A DNA stretch of 9,636 nt from Actinomycetota bacterium (GCA_030688105.1 JAUYIV010000079.1:1-9636), one strand, 5' to 3'. Shown: positions 1 to 8,112, counted from the stretch's first letter. The notes: generated from the sequence alone by a model not told the origin. Translations and numbers: made by a program.

Positions 1-1436
1 CCCCCGATCGCCAGCGACGTGTACCGACCCTCCTCGTCGAAGAAGGGAGCCCCGGTCAGGGTCCGCGACACGTTTCCGCTACTGCAGGTGGCGTTGCCGC
101 AATGGAGGTACAGGGGACGCGGTGCCTCCGGGAAGGGACCGCCTCCCTGGAAGACGATGGCGGGCAGCCCGTCGGCGCCGATGGCGAGCGACATGTACTG
201 GCCACCGAGGCTGTGGACGACGGTGCTCGTGTTGCCCGACGTGCAGGTGACGTTCCCGCAGTGGGCGACCTTGACGTCGTCGTTGGTGAAGGCCCGGTAG
301 GCGATCACGGGGAGCCCGTCCCCGCCGATGCCGATCGACGTGTACTCACCGACATCCCCGGCGCTGTCGACCCGGGTGATGGTGAGATCGGGGCTGACAG
401 AGACCTGGAGCCGGGCGATCTCGTCCAAGGTGTCCGCGGGAATCGAGTTCGCCTGGACCAGGAGGAGCGGCGCCCCGGCGAAGGCAGCCACCGGGCCCAC
501 CGACAACGCATCGGGATAGTTGGCGCCGGTCGAGATGACGACGGCAGGGATACCTGGATCAAAATTGGCCTGCGACACGGCCGCGGCGGTGGCATATCTG
601 TTGGATCCGGCGATCCGGGTGACCTGGGAGGCATATGCCTGGAGGTCTGTGAGCACGCCATTCGAGACCACGCTGCTCCCTCCCAGGACCACGATCGAGT
701 GAGGATTCAGTCGGGTGAGCTCAGTGGCGGTCTCGGGCGGTATCAAGTTGGTTCCGACCAGCAGGATCGGGCCCAGAGGGTCTTCGATCCCCGGCTTCCG
801 GGTGCCCACCAACGGCCCACCGGAGAGGGCGTCGGGGAAGTTCTGACCAGTGGCGATGTAGACCACACCCGACGAGCCATCGAACGGCGCAAAGGTGGCC
901 GCCGAGATCGCCGCCGCCGTTCCGTACCGATTCGAGCCGGCGAGCCGCACGATCGAAGCGCCGGTGAGGCCGCTCATCTGACTCGCGACGGCCGGGGAGA
1001 CCACCGACTCGCCCCCGAGGATCACGATCGTGCTGGGCCCGAGACGCGACAACTCGGCGGCGGTCGCCGCGGGTACAGAGTCGGCAGTGACGAGCAGGAT
1101 CGGTGCCCCGTGGATCGCCGCTGCCGGGCCGCCTGCGAGCGCGTCGGGGAAGTTGAGGCCGGTGGCCACGAAGGCGATGTCCGACCCGGCGGGGAACGTC
1201 GCCGCCGAGATGGCCGCCGCCGTCTCGTACCTGTTCCCGCCGGCGAGGCGTATCACCCGCCCCCCGACGAACGAGCTCAGCTGGCTCTCGACCGCGGCCG
1301 ACACCACCGCCTCACCGCCGACGATGATCACGTTCAGGACCGGTCCCCCAGCGGTCGGTGCGGCGGTCGACCGGGGAACGGGAACCATCACGTCGATGAG
1401 GAGCATCGTCACCACGAGGAGCCACGCCAACGCCAA
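1..1436 (-). CDS. Secreted cell-wall-binding repeat 2 protein, 3' end outside window
   Basis: Reading leftwards from 1436, an open frame of 478 codons runs off the window edge. It starts with a hydrophobic signal segment (about residues 2-18, likely cleavage near 25). Three copies of the putative cell-wall-binding repeat 2 (PF04122 type) follow. Each has a G[GS]NRYxTAAA motif (residues 66, 167 and 277), a NFPDAL/NYPDAL motif and an ILGG/VLGG strand. From about residue 350 a second repeat type begins, with IGxDGLP motifs at about 369 and 419 and CGNxxC motifs at 393 and 446, resembling short beta-propeller-like repeats. It is probably exported and anchored to the wall or a surface polymer; its ligand is unknown. 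The start is uncertain. No ATG or GTG lies in frame before the signal segment, so TTG at 1436 was chosen. A GTG at 1459 opens a positively charged leader (VRNRPAT) in another frame and would need a frameshift. No good Shine-Dalgarno site is visible. Confidence 0.85.
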   Translation of the reverse strand, partial: MALAWLLVVTMLLIDVMVPVPRSTAAPTAGGPVLNVIIVGGEAVVSAAVESQLSSFVGGRVIRLAGGNRYETAAAISAATFPAGSDIAFVATGLNFPDALAGGPAAAIHGAPILLVTADSVPAATAAELSRLGPSTIVILGGESVVSPAVASQMSGLTGASIVRLAGSNRYGTAAAISAATFAPFDGSSGVVYIATGQNFPDALSGGPLVGTRKPGIEDPLGPILLVGTNLIPPETATELTRLNPHSIVVLGGSSVVSNGVLTDLQAYASQVTRIAGSNRYATAAAVSQANFDPGIPAVVISTGANYPDALSVGPVAAFAGAPLLLVQANSIPADTLDEIARLQVSVSPDLTITRVDSAGDVGEYTSIGIGGDGLPVIAYRAFTNDDVKVAHCGNVTCTSGNTSTVVHSLGGQYMSLAIGADGLPAIVFQGGGPFPEAPRPLYLHCGNATCSSGNVSRTLTGAPFFDEEGRYTSLAIG

Positions 1437-1550
1437 CCTGTGGCCGGTCGGTTTCTCACGTGACCCCGCGTGGACCCCCTGCGCCGATCTGGGTGATCCT
1501 ACTTCACTCCGTTGGTGCGTGGCGGGGAGACCCCCCGGTCGTCGCCACTC

Positions 1551-1723
1551 TCATCCTGTGCCGAGGCCTTCACCAATGTTCGCCGCCACCGAGATGACCG
1601 CTCTCGGATCTGCGATGAAAGCCCGTAGCGCTCGTTGTCAGGCGGAGATCGGGTCATGATGTAGACGGGCTTGATGAGCGTCCGCGCCGCGGCCAGGACC
1701 TGAGACTTGGCGAGGTCACGCAT
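1551..1723 (-). pseudogene. Frameshifted, truncated four-helix-bundle (23S rRNA IVS family) gene
   Basis: From the ATG at 1723 the minus strand encodes MRDLAKSQVLAAARTLIK, then an ERYGLSSQIR stretch. This matches the N-terminal half of the four-helix-bundle family (TIGR02436), whose members typically read ERYGLxxQIRRAAxSxxxNIAEG. After QIR, near 1602-1604, the frame shifts. The neighbouring frame continues AVISVAANIGEGLG, the family's second helix and its NIxEG signature, and then stops at TGA 1551-1553. Restoring one missing base gives QIRRAVISVAANIGEG. The C-terminal half (roughly 65 residues) is absent and nothing similar follows. The protein is therefore almost certainly non-functional. 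It differs clearly in sequence from the intact relative at 3356, so it is not a recent local duplicate. Confidence 0.8.
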
Positions 1724-1805
1724 ACCGCTGCAAGTACCGGATGCGGCGACTCGATTCAAGAGGCCTGTCGAACGGCGATCAGAGGCTCGCCAGCACCTGC
1801 CTCGG

Positions 1806-1833
1806 GTTTCGCCTTTCGCTCATCGCTTATCGC
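1806..1833 (-). repeat. Four tandem heptamers (GCGATAA type)
   Basis: Read on the minus strand from 1833 down, four units follow without gaps: GCGATAA, GCGATGA, GCGAAAG, GCGAAAC. The first four bases are constant and the last three vary. The array directly follows the hairpin at the slipin stop codon. It ends 82 bases before the start of the four-helix-bundle relic, in the same orientation as that relic. No matching inverted array was found on the far side of the relic. Confidence 0.75.
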
Positions 1834-1859
1834 GGGGCTGAGCCGATAGGCTCAGCCCC
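1834..1859 (-). terminator. Hairpin overlapping the slipin stop codon
   Basis: A perfect 11-bp stem (GGGGCTGAGCC pairing with GGCTCAGCCCC) closes a 4-base loop. The slipin stop codon (1852-1854) lies inside the stem. No U-run follows in the transcript; the heptamer array starts directly instead. A terminator is the natural reading given its position at the end of the nfeD-slipin operon, but it would be a U-less one. Confidence 0.6.
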
Positions 1860-2763
1860 CCTTCTCCTCCCAGATCTCCTTCACCACTCCGATGCTCGCC
1901 AGCACGCCGCTCGCCTCGTAGGGGAGGAAGATCTTCGTGGCCTGGCCGTCGGCGATCGCCTCGAGGGCGGTGAGGTATCGGATGGCGATCAGGTCTGGCG
2001 TCGGGTCGCCGGTGTGGATTGCCCCGAACACTCGCTCGATCGCCTGAGCCTCGCCCTCGGCGACGGTCAGCTTCTGGAACTTCTCCGCATCGGCCACTTC
2101 CCTGATGGCCTGTGCCTGGCCCTGGGCCTCGAGGATTCGGGCCTCCCTGACGCCCTCGGCGCGCAGGATCGCCGCCCGCTTCTCGCCCTCGGCCTCGGTG
2201 ACCGTTGCACGGCGGTCGCGCTCCGCCTTCATCTGGCGGTGCATGGCCTCGGTGATGTCCGGCGGTGGGTCGATGCGTTGGATCTCGACGCGAACCACCC
2301 GGGTTCCCCACACATCGGTGGCCACGTCGAGGACTTCGCGCAGCTGGGTGTTGATCATGTCGCGGGAGGTGAGCGCCTCGTCCAACTGCAGCTCGCCGAC
2401 GATATTCCTCAAGTTGGTCTGCGCCAGCTTGGTGGCGGCGAGGATGAAATTGGCGACGTTGTACTTCAGCTTCACCGGGTCGGTCGCCTGGTAGTAGACG
2501 ACGGCATCGACGGTCACCACGACGTTGTCCTTGGTGATGACCTCCTGGGGCGGGACGTCGACGACCTGCTCTCGCATGTCGACCCGCCGGATCCGATCGA
2601 TGAATGGCCAGATCCAGCGCAGTCCCGGATCCACCATGTGGTCGAACCGGCCGAAGCGCTCGACCAGGCCTTTTTCGAACTGGGTGACGATCCTGAGCCC
2701 GCGACTGACGACGATCAAGAAGAAGACGCCGATGACGATCAGGACGATTGCAAGCGGTTCCAT
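1852..2763 (-). CDS. SPFH/band 7 protein, stomatin (slipin) family
   Basis: A 303-residue integral membrane scaffold protein. Residues 4-20 form one N-terminal membrane segment (LAIVLIVIGVFFLIVVS). The SPFH/band 7 domain follows (about 24-180), with the typical stretch RFGRFDHMVDPGLRW near 37-50 and a VPPQEVITKDNVVV stretch at 70-83. An Ala/Glu-rich helix suited to coiled-coil oligomerisation covers about 172-245 (AEGEKRAAILRAEG and similar). The length is usual for prokaryotic slipins. Such proteins form ring or cage-like assemblies at the membrane together with an NfeD partner, which is encoded just upstream. The NfeD stop codon lies only 9 bases before this ATG, and the AAGGAG ribosome site overlaps that stop, so the two are almost certainly one operon and may be translationally coupled. 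The upstream ATG-initiated frame in another phase is a shadow. Confidence 0.95.
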   Translation of the reverse strand: MEPLAIVLIVIGVFFLIVVSRGLRIVTQFEKGLVERFGRFDHMVDPGLRWIWPFIDRIRRVDMREQVVDVPPQEVITKDNVVVTVDAVVYYQATDPVKLKYNVANFILAATKLAQTNLRNIVGELQLDEALTSRDMINTQLREVLDVATDVWGTRVVRVEIQRIDPPPDITEAMHRQMKAERDRRATVTEAEGEKRAAILRAEGVREARILEAQGQAQAIREVADAEKFQKLTVAEGEAQAIERVFGAIHTGDPTPDLIAIRYLTALEAIADGQATKIFLPYEASGVLASIGVVKEIWEEKGG

Positions 2764-2767
2764 TGTG

Positions 2768-2773
2768 CTCCTT
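2768..2773 (-). promoter_or_regulatory. Ribosome binding site of the slipin gene
   Basis: AAGGAG lies 4 bases before the ATG at 2763 and shares its last-transcribed-first base with the NfeD stop codon (2773-2775). This supports the chosen start and suggests translational coupling. Confidence 0.7.
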
Positions 2774-3207
2774 CAGTCGATGGGCTCGACGACCAGCCGG
2801 GTGCCCCTGACCTCGAGCACCTTGACTTCGGTCCCCTCTTCGATCGGTGCTCCGTCGGTGGTGGCTCGCCATGTCTCTGTCTCCATGCGCACCCGGCCGA
2901 CACCCTCGGCGCGATCGATGGCCTCGATGACCCGGGCCCTTTGCCCCACGAACCGATTCGAGCCGACATTGGGCTGGTTCTCATCGCCGATTCGGACGAA
3001 TCGTCGCAAGAGGAAAAGGGCGATCAGGGAGATCCCGATGAAGACCAGGAGTTGAGGCACCTCACCCGCTTCGAAGTAGGCCAGCACGGCGGCGGCTGCG
3101 GCGCCGATCCCGAAGGGGAGCATGAAGAACCCCGCGGTGAAGATCTCAGAGACCGAGAGAAACACCGCCGCTCCGATCCAGAACCAGAGCCACGCCTCGC
3201 TGCTCAT
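2773..3207 (-). CDS. NfeD-like membrane protein
   Basis: A 144-residue short-form NfeD. Three hydrophobic segments are visible at about residues 6-22, 26-44 and 50-68. A basic turn (RRFVRIGDE) follows, then a soluble beta-rich OB-fold domain at about 80-144 (RFVGQRARVIEAI, GRVRMETETWRA, EGTEVKVLEVRGTRLVVEP), as in the NfeD C-terminal family (PF01957). It lacks the ClpP-like protease domain of long NfeDs, as expected for NfeDs paired with slipins. The partner is the stomatin-like protein encoded immediately downstream; together they are thought to organise membrane domains or take part in membrane protein quality control. The start is well supported by a GGAGGT site 7 bases upstream of the ATG. 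Confidence 0.92.
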   Translation of the reverse strand: MSSEAWLWFWIGAAVFLSVSEIFTAGFFMLPFGIGAAAAAVLAYFEAGEVPQLLVFIGISLIALFLLRRFVRIGDENQPNVGSNRFVGQRARVIEAIDRAEGVGRVRMETETWRATTDGAPIEEGTEVKVLEVRGTRLVVEPID

Positions 3208-3214
3208 AGCGGAT

Positions 3215-3220
3215 ACCTCC
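3215..3220 (-). promoter_or_regulatory. Ribosome binding site of the NfeD gene
   Basis: GGAGGT on the minus strand, 7 bases from the ATG at 3207. This is the strongest Shine-Dalgarno match in the window and fixes the start. Confidence 0.75.
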
Positions 3221-3225
3221 AGGTG

Positions 3226-3254
3226 TTCCAGGAGAGAAGATAGTTGGCCTGGAA
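3226..3254 (-). promoter_or_regulatory. Inverted repeat upstream of NfeD
   Basis: TTCCAGG (3226-3232) and CCTGGAA (3248-3254) form a 7-bp inverted repeat with a 15-base spacer, just upstream of the NfeD ribosome site. It could be an operator or a 5' leader hairpin. No regulator is known and no promoter hexamers could be placed. Confidence 0.3.
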
Positions 3255-3260
3255 GGAGTC

Positions 3261-3288
3261 GTTGCCCGTTACCCGTTACCCGTTGCCC
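3261..3288 (+). repeat. Left heptamer array (GTTRCCC, four units)
   Basis: Four gapless units on the plus strand: GTTGCCC, GTTACCC, GTTACCC, GTTGCCC. They are the inverse of the GGGTAAC/GGGCAAC units in the right array at 3721-3783. The array ends 67 bases before the four-helix-bundle start. Confidence 0.9.
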
Positions 3289-3331
3289 GCCGGTGGCTGA
3301 GACACGTACTTACCGGGGGATTGACTCGCCC

Positions 3332-3344
3332 GTCACGGTGTGAC
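3332..3344 (+). promoter_or_regulatory. Short palindrome upstream of the four-helix-bundle gene
   Basis: GTCAC and GTGAC flank a 3-base centre (GGT), 11 bases before the ATG at 3356. A TTGACT at 3321-3326 could be a -35 element, but no matching -10 is clear. The palindrome could be an operator for autoregulation; this is speculative. Confidence 0.25.
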
Positions 3345-3355
3345 CTGCTTGACCG

Positions 3356-3754
3356 ATGAGCGACTACCGACGACTCGACGTGTGGCGGCTGGCGCACAAG
3401 ACCCGACTGAAGGTGTACGAGGACACGGCGGGATACCCGGCGAGCGAGCAATTCGTACTCGTCGCGCAGACGCGTCGCGCTGCCAGCTCGATCACAAGCA
3501 ACATCGCGGAGGGAGCTGGCCGCGAGTCTCGCCGTGACTTCGCCCGCTTCCTGACGTACTCCATGGGTTCGGTAAACGAGACGGAAGACCATCTGCTGCT
3601 GGCACGCGACCTCGGCTACCTGTCGAATGACCGTTGGATATCCCTTACGCAGGACCTGGCTCGTATCCGATCGATGTTGACTCGCCTTCGCCAGTTCATG
3701 AGGCGACGAAGTGACACGTCGGGTAACGGGCAACGGGCGAGGGGCGACGGGTAA
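3356..3754 (+). CDS. Four-helix-bundle protein (23S rRNA IVS / S23 family)
   Basis: A 132-residue small basic protein. It shows the family's layout: LDVWRLAHK at 7-15 (helix 1), QTRRAASSITSNIAEGAGR at 38-56 holding the NIAEG signature (49-53), RDFARFLTYSMGSVNETEDHL at 60-80 (helix 3, split by SMGS), and a final helix about 91-117. This matches TIGR02436. Members occur inside 23S rRNA intervening sequences and as free-standing genes, and are distant relatives of the Avd protein of diversity-generating retroelements. They are thought to bind nucleic acid, but a cellular role is not established. The family core ends near residue 118. Residues 122-132 are encoded by the right heptamer array, and the TAA stop lies inside its fifth unit. 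Start: the ATG at 3356 gives the usual MSDYRRLDVW N-terminus; no clear Shine-Dalgarno site is present. Confidence 0.92.
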   Translation: MSDYRRLDVWRLAHKTRLKVYEDTAGYPASEQFVLVAQTRRAASSITSNIAEGAGRESRRDFARFLTYSMGSVNETEDHLLLARDLGYLSNDRWISLTQDLARIRSMLTRLRQFMRRRSDTSGNGQRARGDG

Positions 3755-3783
3755 CGGGCGACGGGTAACGGGTAACGGGCAAC
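3721..3783 (+). repeat. Right heptamer array (GGGYRAS, nine units)
   Basis: Nine gapless 7-bp units. GGGTAAC occurs four times, GGGCAAC twice, GGGCGAC twice and GGGCGAG once. The first three bases never change, and all but one of the differences are transitions. The first units encode the tail of the four-helix-bundle protein; the last unit ends 3 bases from the stop codon of the gene on the other strand. It can pair with the left array at 3261-3288. Confidence 0.92.
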
Positions 3784-3786
3784 GCC

Positions 3787-4503
3787 CTACTTGGCTATGT
3801 CCACCACGAGCCGTATGCCATCGCCGCCCGCGCTGTCGCCCTGAAAGACTTCCACCCTGAACGGGCGCTCTGCGGTCAGCCCGATGACCCACGTCATCAT
3901 CGCCTCGAAGTCGTCGATGAACTGGATCTCCACGATCGGGTCGAACCCGGGGTGCAGTTCCTCGTCGCCGGTATACGTCGGTTCGAGCGTGTCGATGTCG
4001 ACGATTCGGGCGGGCGAGAAGCGCACCACCAGAAAAGCGCTGCCCTCGACTTCGACTGTGTCGCCGGACGTCTCCATGAAGGGGCCTGGCTCGTACCCGA
4101 CGATGAAGTACGGCTCGCCGCTCCCCGTGAGATCGAACACGACGCGTACGAACCCTTCATCCGGGTGATCACCAAAGCGCACGTCGGTGAGGTTCGGCCC
4201 GGGGTCGCCGGTGGTCGTCTGGTTGGTCAGGGTGATGACGTCGCCCTCGAATGGGACGGTGGTGGCTGAGCCGGTCGTCGTGGTGGCGGCCGTGGTGGTG
4301 GGCCCAGCCGTCGTCGCGCCAGGTGTGGTGGTTGTCGTGCCGGTGGTGATCGTCGTCGTGCCGGCAACGGTGCTGGTGGTGACGGCGCTGCCATCGCCTT
4401 CGTCGCTCAGCCATATGAAGACGACCACCACCAGAAGGGCAAAGGCGATGCCGCCGAGGACGGCGAGCACCTGGACGAGTCGGGAGTCGGCGCGAGAGGT
4501 CAT
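3787..4503 (-). CDS. Membrane-anchored Thr-rich protein with AMIN-like domain
   Basis: A 238-residue protein with a short basic N-terminus and one membrane segment (about 10-32). A Thr-rich, probably extended linker covers about 41-83. A C-terminal globular domain (about 104-237) carries LTDVRFGDHPDEGFVRVVFDL, VEGSAFLVVRFSPA, MTWVIGL and ERPFRVEVF, ending in RLVVDIAK. This pattern fits the actinobacterial AMIN-like domain found in exported (lipo)proteins; the related AMIN domain targets proteins to the cell envelope. No lipobox Cys is present, so it is probably anchored by the N-terminal helix with the domain outside the cell. The specific function is unknown. The ATG at 4503 is the only start giving the membrane segment; no Shine-Dalgarno site is evident. 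It runs in the same direction as clpB, whose stop lies about 130 bases upstream, so co-transcription is possible. Confidence 0.82.
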   Translation of the reverse strand: MTSRADSRLVQVLAVLGGIAFALLVVVVFIWLSDEGDGSAVTTSTVAGTTTITTGTTTTTPGATTAGPTTTAATTTTGSATTVPFEGDVITLTNQTTTGDPGPNLTDVRFGDHPDEGFVRVVFDLTGSGEPYFIVGYEPGPFMETSGDTVEVEGSAFLVVRFSPARIVDIDTLEPTYTGDEELHPGFDPIVEIQFIDDFEAMMTWVIGLTAERPFRVEVFQGDSAGGDGIRLVVDIAK

Positions 4504-4554
4504 TTCGGGGGCACGGTAGTTAGAAAGGGCTCGAATCGATGTTCATGGGCGAAC

Positions 4555-4632
4555 GTCGCCCGTTGACCCGTTACGCGGCCGCCGCGCTCGCCCTGTCTGC
4601 CCTGGCGGGTAACGGGAAACGGGCAACGGGCA

Positions 4633-4634
<2 letters not shown>
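4555..4634. repeat. Facing heptamer arrays with no gene between them
   Basis: The left arm (4555-4576) is GTCGCCC, an 8-base GTTGACCC and a partial GTTACGC. After 30 unrelated bases the right arm (4607-4634) is GGGTAAC, GGGAAAC, GGGCAAC, GGGCACT. These are the same heptamers, in the same inverted layout, as the arrays around the four-helix-bundle gene 0.8 kb to the left. The last unit reaches into the clpB stop codon (4633-4635). The arms can form a hairpin (for example CCCGTTAC with GTAACGGG) and might also act as the clpB terminator. It looks like an empty or collapsed copy of the element at 3261-3783. Confidence 0.75.
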
Positions 4635-7200
<2,566 letters not shown>

Positions 7201-7230
7201 GGTGGTTGCAACGGTAGGAGGGGCTGTGAT

Positions 7231-7244
7231 CTTTCTCGAGAAAG
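7231..7244. promoter_or_regulatory. 14-bp perfect palindrome upstream of clpB
   Basis: CTTTCTCGAGAAAG is a perfect inverted repeat 30 bases upstream of the clpB start. It lies between TTGACT hexamers supplied by the adjacent heptamer array (for example minus-strand 7253-7248) and the coding start. It could be an operator or fall within the promoter. It is not a HAIR (HspR) site. Confidence 0.35.
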
Positions 7245-7246
7245 GG

Positions 7247-7330
7247 GAGTCAAGAGTCAAGAGTCAAGAGAGAGGAGCCATCTTGATTCTTGGATCTTGA
7301 CTCTTGGTTCTGGGTTGATTCTTGGTTCTG
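7247..7330. repeat. Facing heptamer arrays (GAGTCAA / TCTTGNN)
   Basis: The left arm is three GAGTCAA units plus GAGAGAG (7247-7274). After 6 bases the right arm is TCTTGAT, TCTTGGA, TCTTGAC, TCTTGGT and TCTGGGT (7281-7315), then a 4-base break and a further TCTTGGT and partial unit up to 7330. The arms are inverted relative to each other (CAAGAGTCAAGA in the left pairs with TCTTGACTCTTG in the right), so a hairpin or cruciform can form. The locus lies in the divergent region between clpB and the cupredoxin gene, with no gene inside. The unit differs from the GGGTAAC type of the other loci, but the 7-bp period and facing layout are the same. Confidence 0.85.
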
Positions 7331-7388
7331 TGGGAAAGGCCGCGGGCCACCGCGAACCGGTTCGGCTGGTTGCTCCGTATTCTCGGTG

Positions 7389-8027
7389 ATGCCGCGGGTC
7401 ACCGCCTCTTTGATCGGTTTCCTCCTCGTCGTCGTGGCCTGCTCAGACGATGGCTCCCCAGCCGATGGCGGCGGTACCGCGGCATCGACGGTGGTCACCA
7501 CCACTCTCGCCGATGCGAGCACGACGACCGCAGTGCCGGGGACGACGTCATCATCGACGGTTGCGACCACGACGACTACGGAGGCGGTCCTGGCCATCAG
7601 TTCCACGACCACGCCCGTCGTGACACCTCCACCCGCTTCCACGACCACCACTCCCACGACCACCACCATCACGACCACCACTTCGGCGACGGCCACGACC
7701 TCGGTGCCGACCACGACGTCGACCTCGGTGCCGACGACGACGACATCGGTGGTGTCGACGACGACCACGAGCCCACCGTTGGGCTCGCACTCAGTATCGG
7801 TCGGGAACTTCCAATTCAGCCCGGCGAGCCTTTCGATCTCCGTGGGTGAGACCGTCGTCTGGTCGTTCGGCTCGGGCACTCACACCACGACGGCTGACGG
7901 GGGTCAGTGGGATTCGGGCGCCAAATCGGCAGGGACCTTCTCGTTCACGTTCTCCACCGCGGGCACCTACGGGTATGTCTGCTCGTTTCATCCAACGATG
8001 ACGGGCACCATCACGGTCGATCCCTGA
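7389..8027 (+). CDS. Cupredoxin (plastocyanin-like) lipoprotein with Thr-rich linker
   Basis: A 212-residue exported lipoprotein. Residues 1-18 form a lipoprotein signal peptide (MPRVTASLIGFLLVVVAC) with lipobox VVAC and acylated Cys 18. A long Thr/Ser/Pro linker covers about 35-130. A C-terminal cupredoxin fold follows at about 133-212, starting VGNFQFSPASLSISVGETV. Type 1 copper ligands are all visible: His 165 (GTHTTTAD), Cys 198, His 201 and Met 204 in YVCSFHPTMTG. It should bind one copper and act in electron transfer or copper handling outside the membrane; its redox partner is unknown. The start is ATG 7389 (or GTG 7386), which places the signal peptide correctly. The frame extends up to an ATG at 7290, but that extra part is Trp-rich translation of the heptamer array and is probably not coding. 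Confidence 0.88.
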   Translation: MPRVTASLIGFLLVVVACSDDGSPADGGGTAASTVVTTTLADASTTTAVPGTTSSSTVATTTTTEAVLAISSTTTPVVTPPPASTTTTPTTTTITTTTSATATTSVPTTTSTSVPTTTTSVVSTTTTSPPLGSHSVSVGNFQFSPASLSISVGETVVWSFGSGTHTTTADGGQWDSGAKSAGTFSFTFSTAGTYGYVCSFHPTMTGTITVDP

Positions 8028-8040
8028 CCGACCGGTCAGG
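8023..8040 (+). terminator. Hairpin overlapping the cupredoxin stop codon
   Basis: CCTGACC (8023-8029) and GGTCAGG (8034-8040) form a 7-bp stem with loop GACC; the TGA stop (8025-8027) lies in the stem. There is no U-run. The layout is like the hairpin at the slipin stop. Confidence 0.45.
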
Positions 8041-8112
8041 CGCACCGGGTGTCTCCCGGACGGCGCAATCAGCCAGAGGAATGACCGGCGATTGGGCACG
8101 GTTGAAGACGCC

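Larger units (their letters stand above)
1437..1851. other. Gene-poor gap with a gene relic and heptamer array
   Basis: These 415 bases lie between two minus-strand genes that both appear functional. The gap holds the relic of a four-helix-bundle gene (1551-1723), a four-unit heptamer array (1806-1833) and most of a stop-overlapping hairpin. Bases 1437-1550 should carry the promoter of the cell-wall-binding gene, but no convincing -35/-10 pair was found. A frame of 86 codons covers 1499-1759 on the minus strand. Only its middle part resembles a known family, and the rest is read out of frame after a lesion. Confidence 0.6.
3261..3783 (+). mobile_element. Candidate heptamer-ended element carrying a four-helix-bundle gene
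   Basis: This 523-bp unit has a heptamer array at each end, in inverted orientation, and one gene between them. The reverse complement of the left 28 bases (3261-3288) matches the right-most 28 bases (3756-3783) at 27 positions, so the ends behave like terminal inverted repeats. It sits between the NfeD promoter side and the stop codon of the AMIN-like gene (3787), with only 3 bases to that stop. No transposase, integrase or reverse transcriptase is present and no target duplication was seen, so if mobile it needs help from elsewhere. Mobility is inferred from the arrangement and from similar arrays nearby, not shown directly. Confidence 0.45.

Noticed and set aside
1499..1759. 86-residue intact small protein
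   Set aside because: Only the first part after residue 12 matches a family; the rest is out-of-frame translation after a lesion, so it is treated as a pseudogene.
3356..3754. Diversity-generating retroelement accessory gene (Avd)
   Set aside because: The protein is a distant relative of Avd, but there is no reverse transcriptase and no template/variable repeat pair in the window.
3721..3783. CRISPR array or telomere-like repeat
   Set aside because: The units are 7 bp with no spacers, and no cas genes are nearby. GGGTAA resembles telomere repeats only by chance: the arrays are short, internal and come in several sequences.
3261..3783. Intervening sequence within 23S rRNA
   Set aside because: This protein family occurs in such insertions, but the flanks here are protein genes (NfeD and AMIN-like), not rRNA.
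3269..3892. 207-codon minus-strand frame over the four-helix-bundle gene
   Set aside because: It is antisense to the recognisable family member and reads repeat units as protein; no domain was seen.
7231..7301. HAIR site for HspR upstream of clpB
   Set aside because: A HAIR site needs CTTGAGT and ACTCAAG facing inward over 7 bases. Here the half-sites read AGTCAAG then CTTGAT/CTTGACT, the opposite orientation and a different core.
7290..7388. N-terminal extension of the cupredoxin protein
   Set aside because: The extra 33 residues are translated heptamer repeat and would bury the lipoprotein signal peptide inside the protein.
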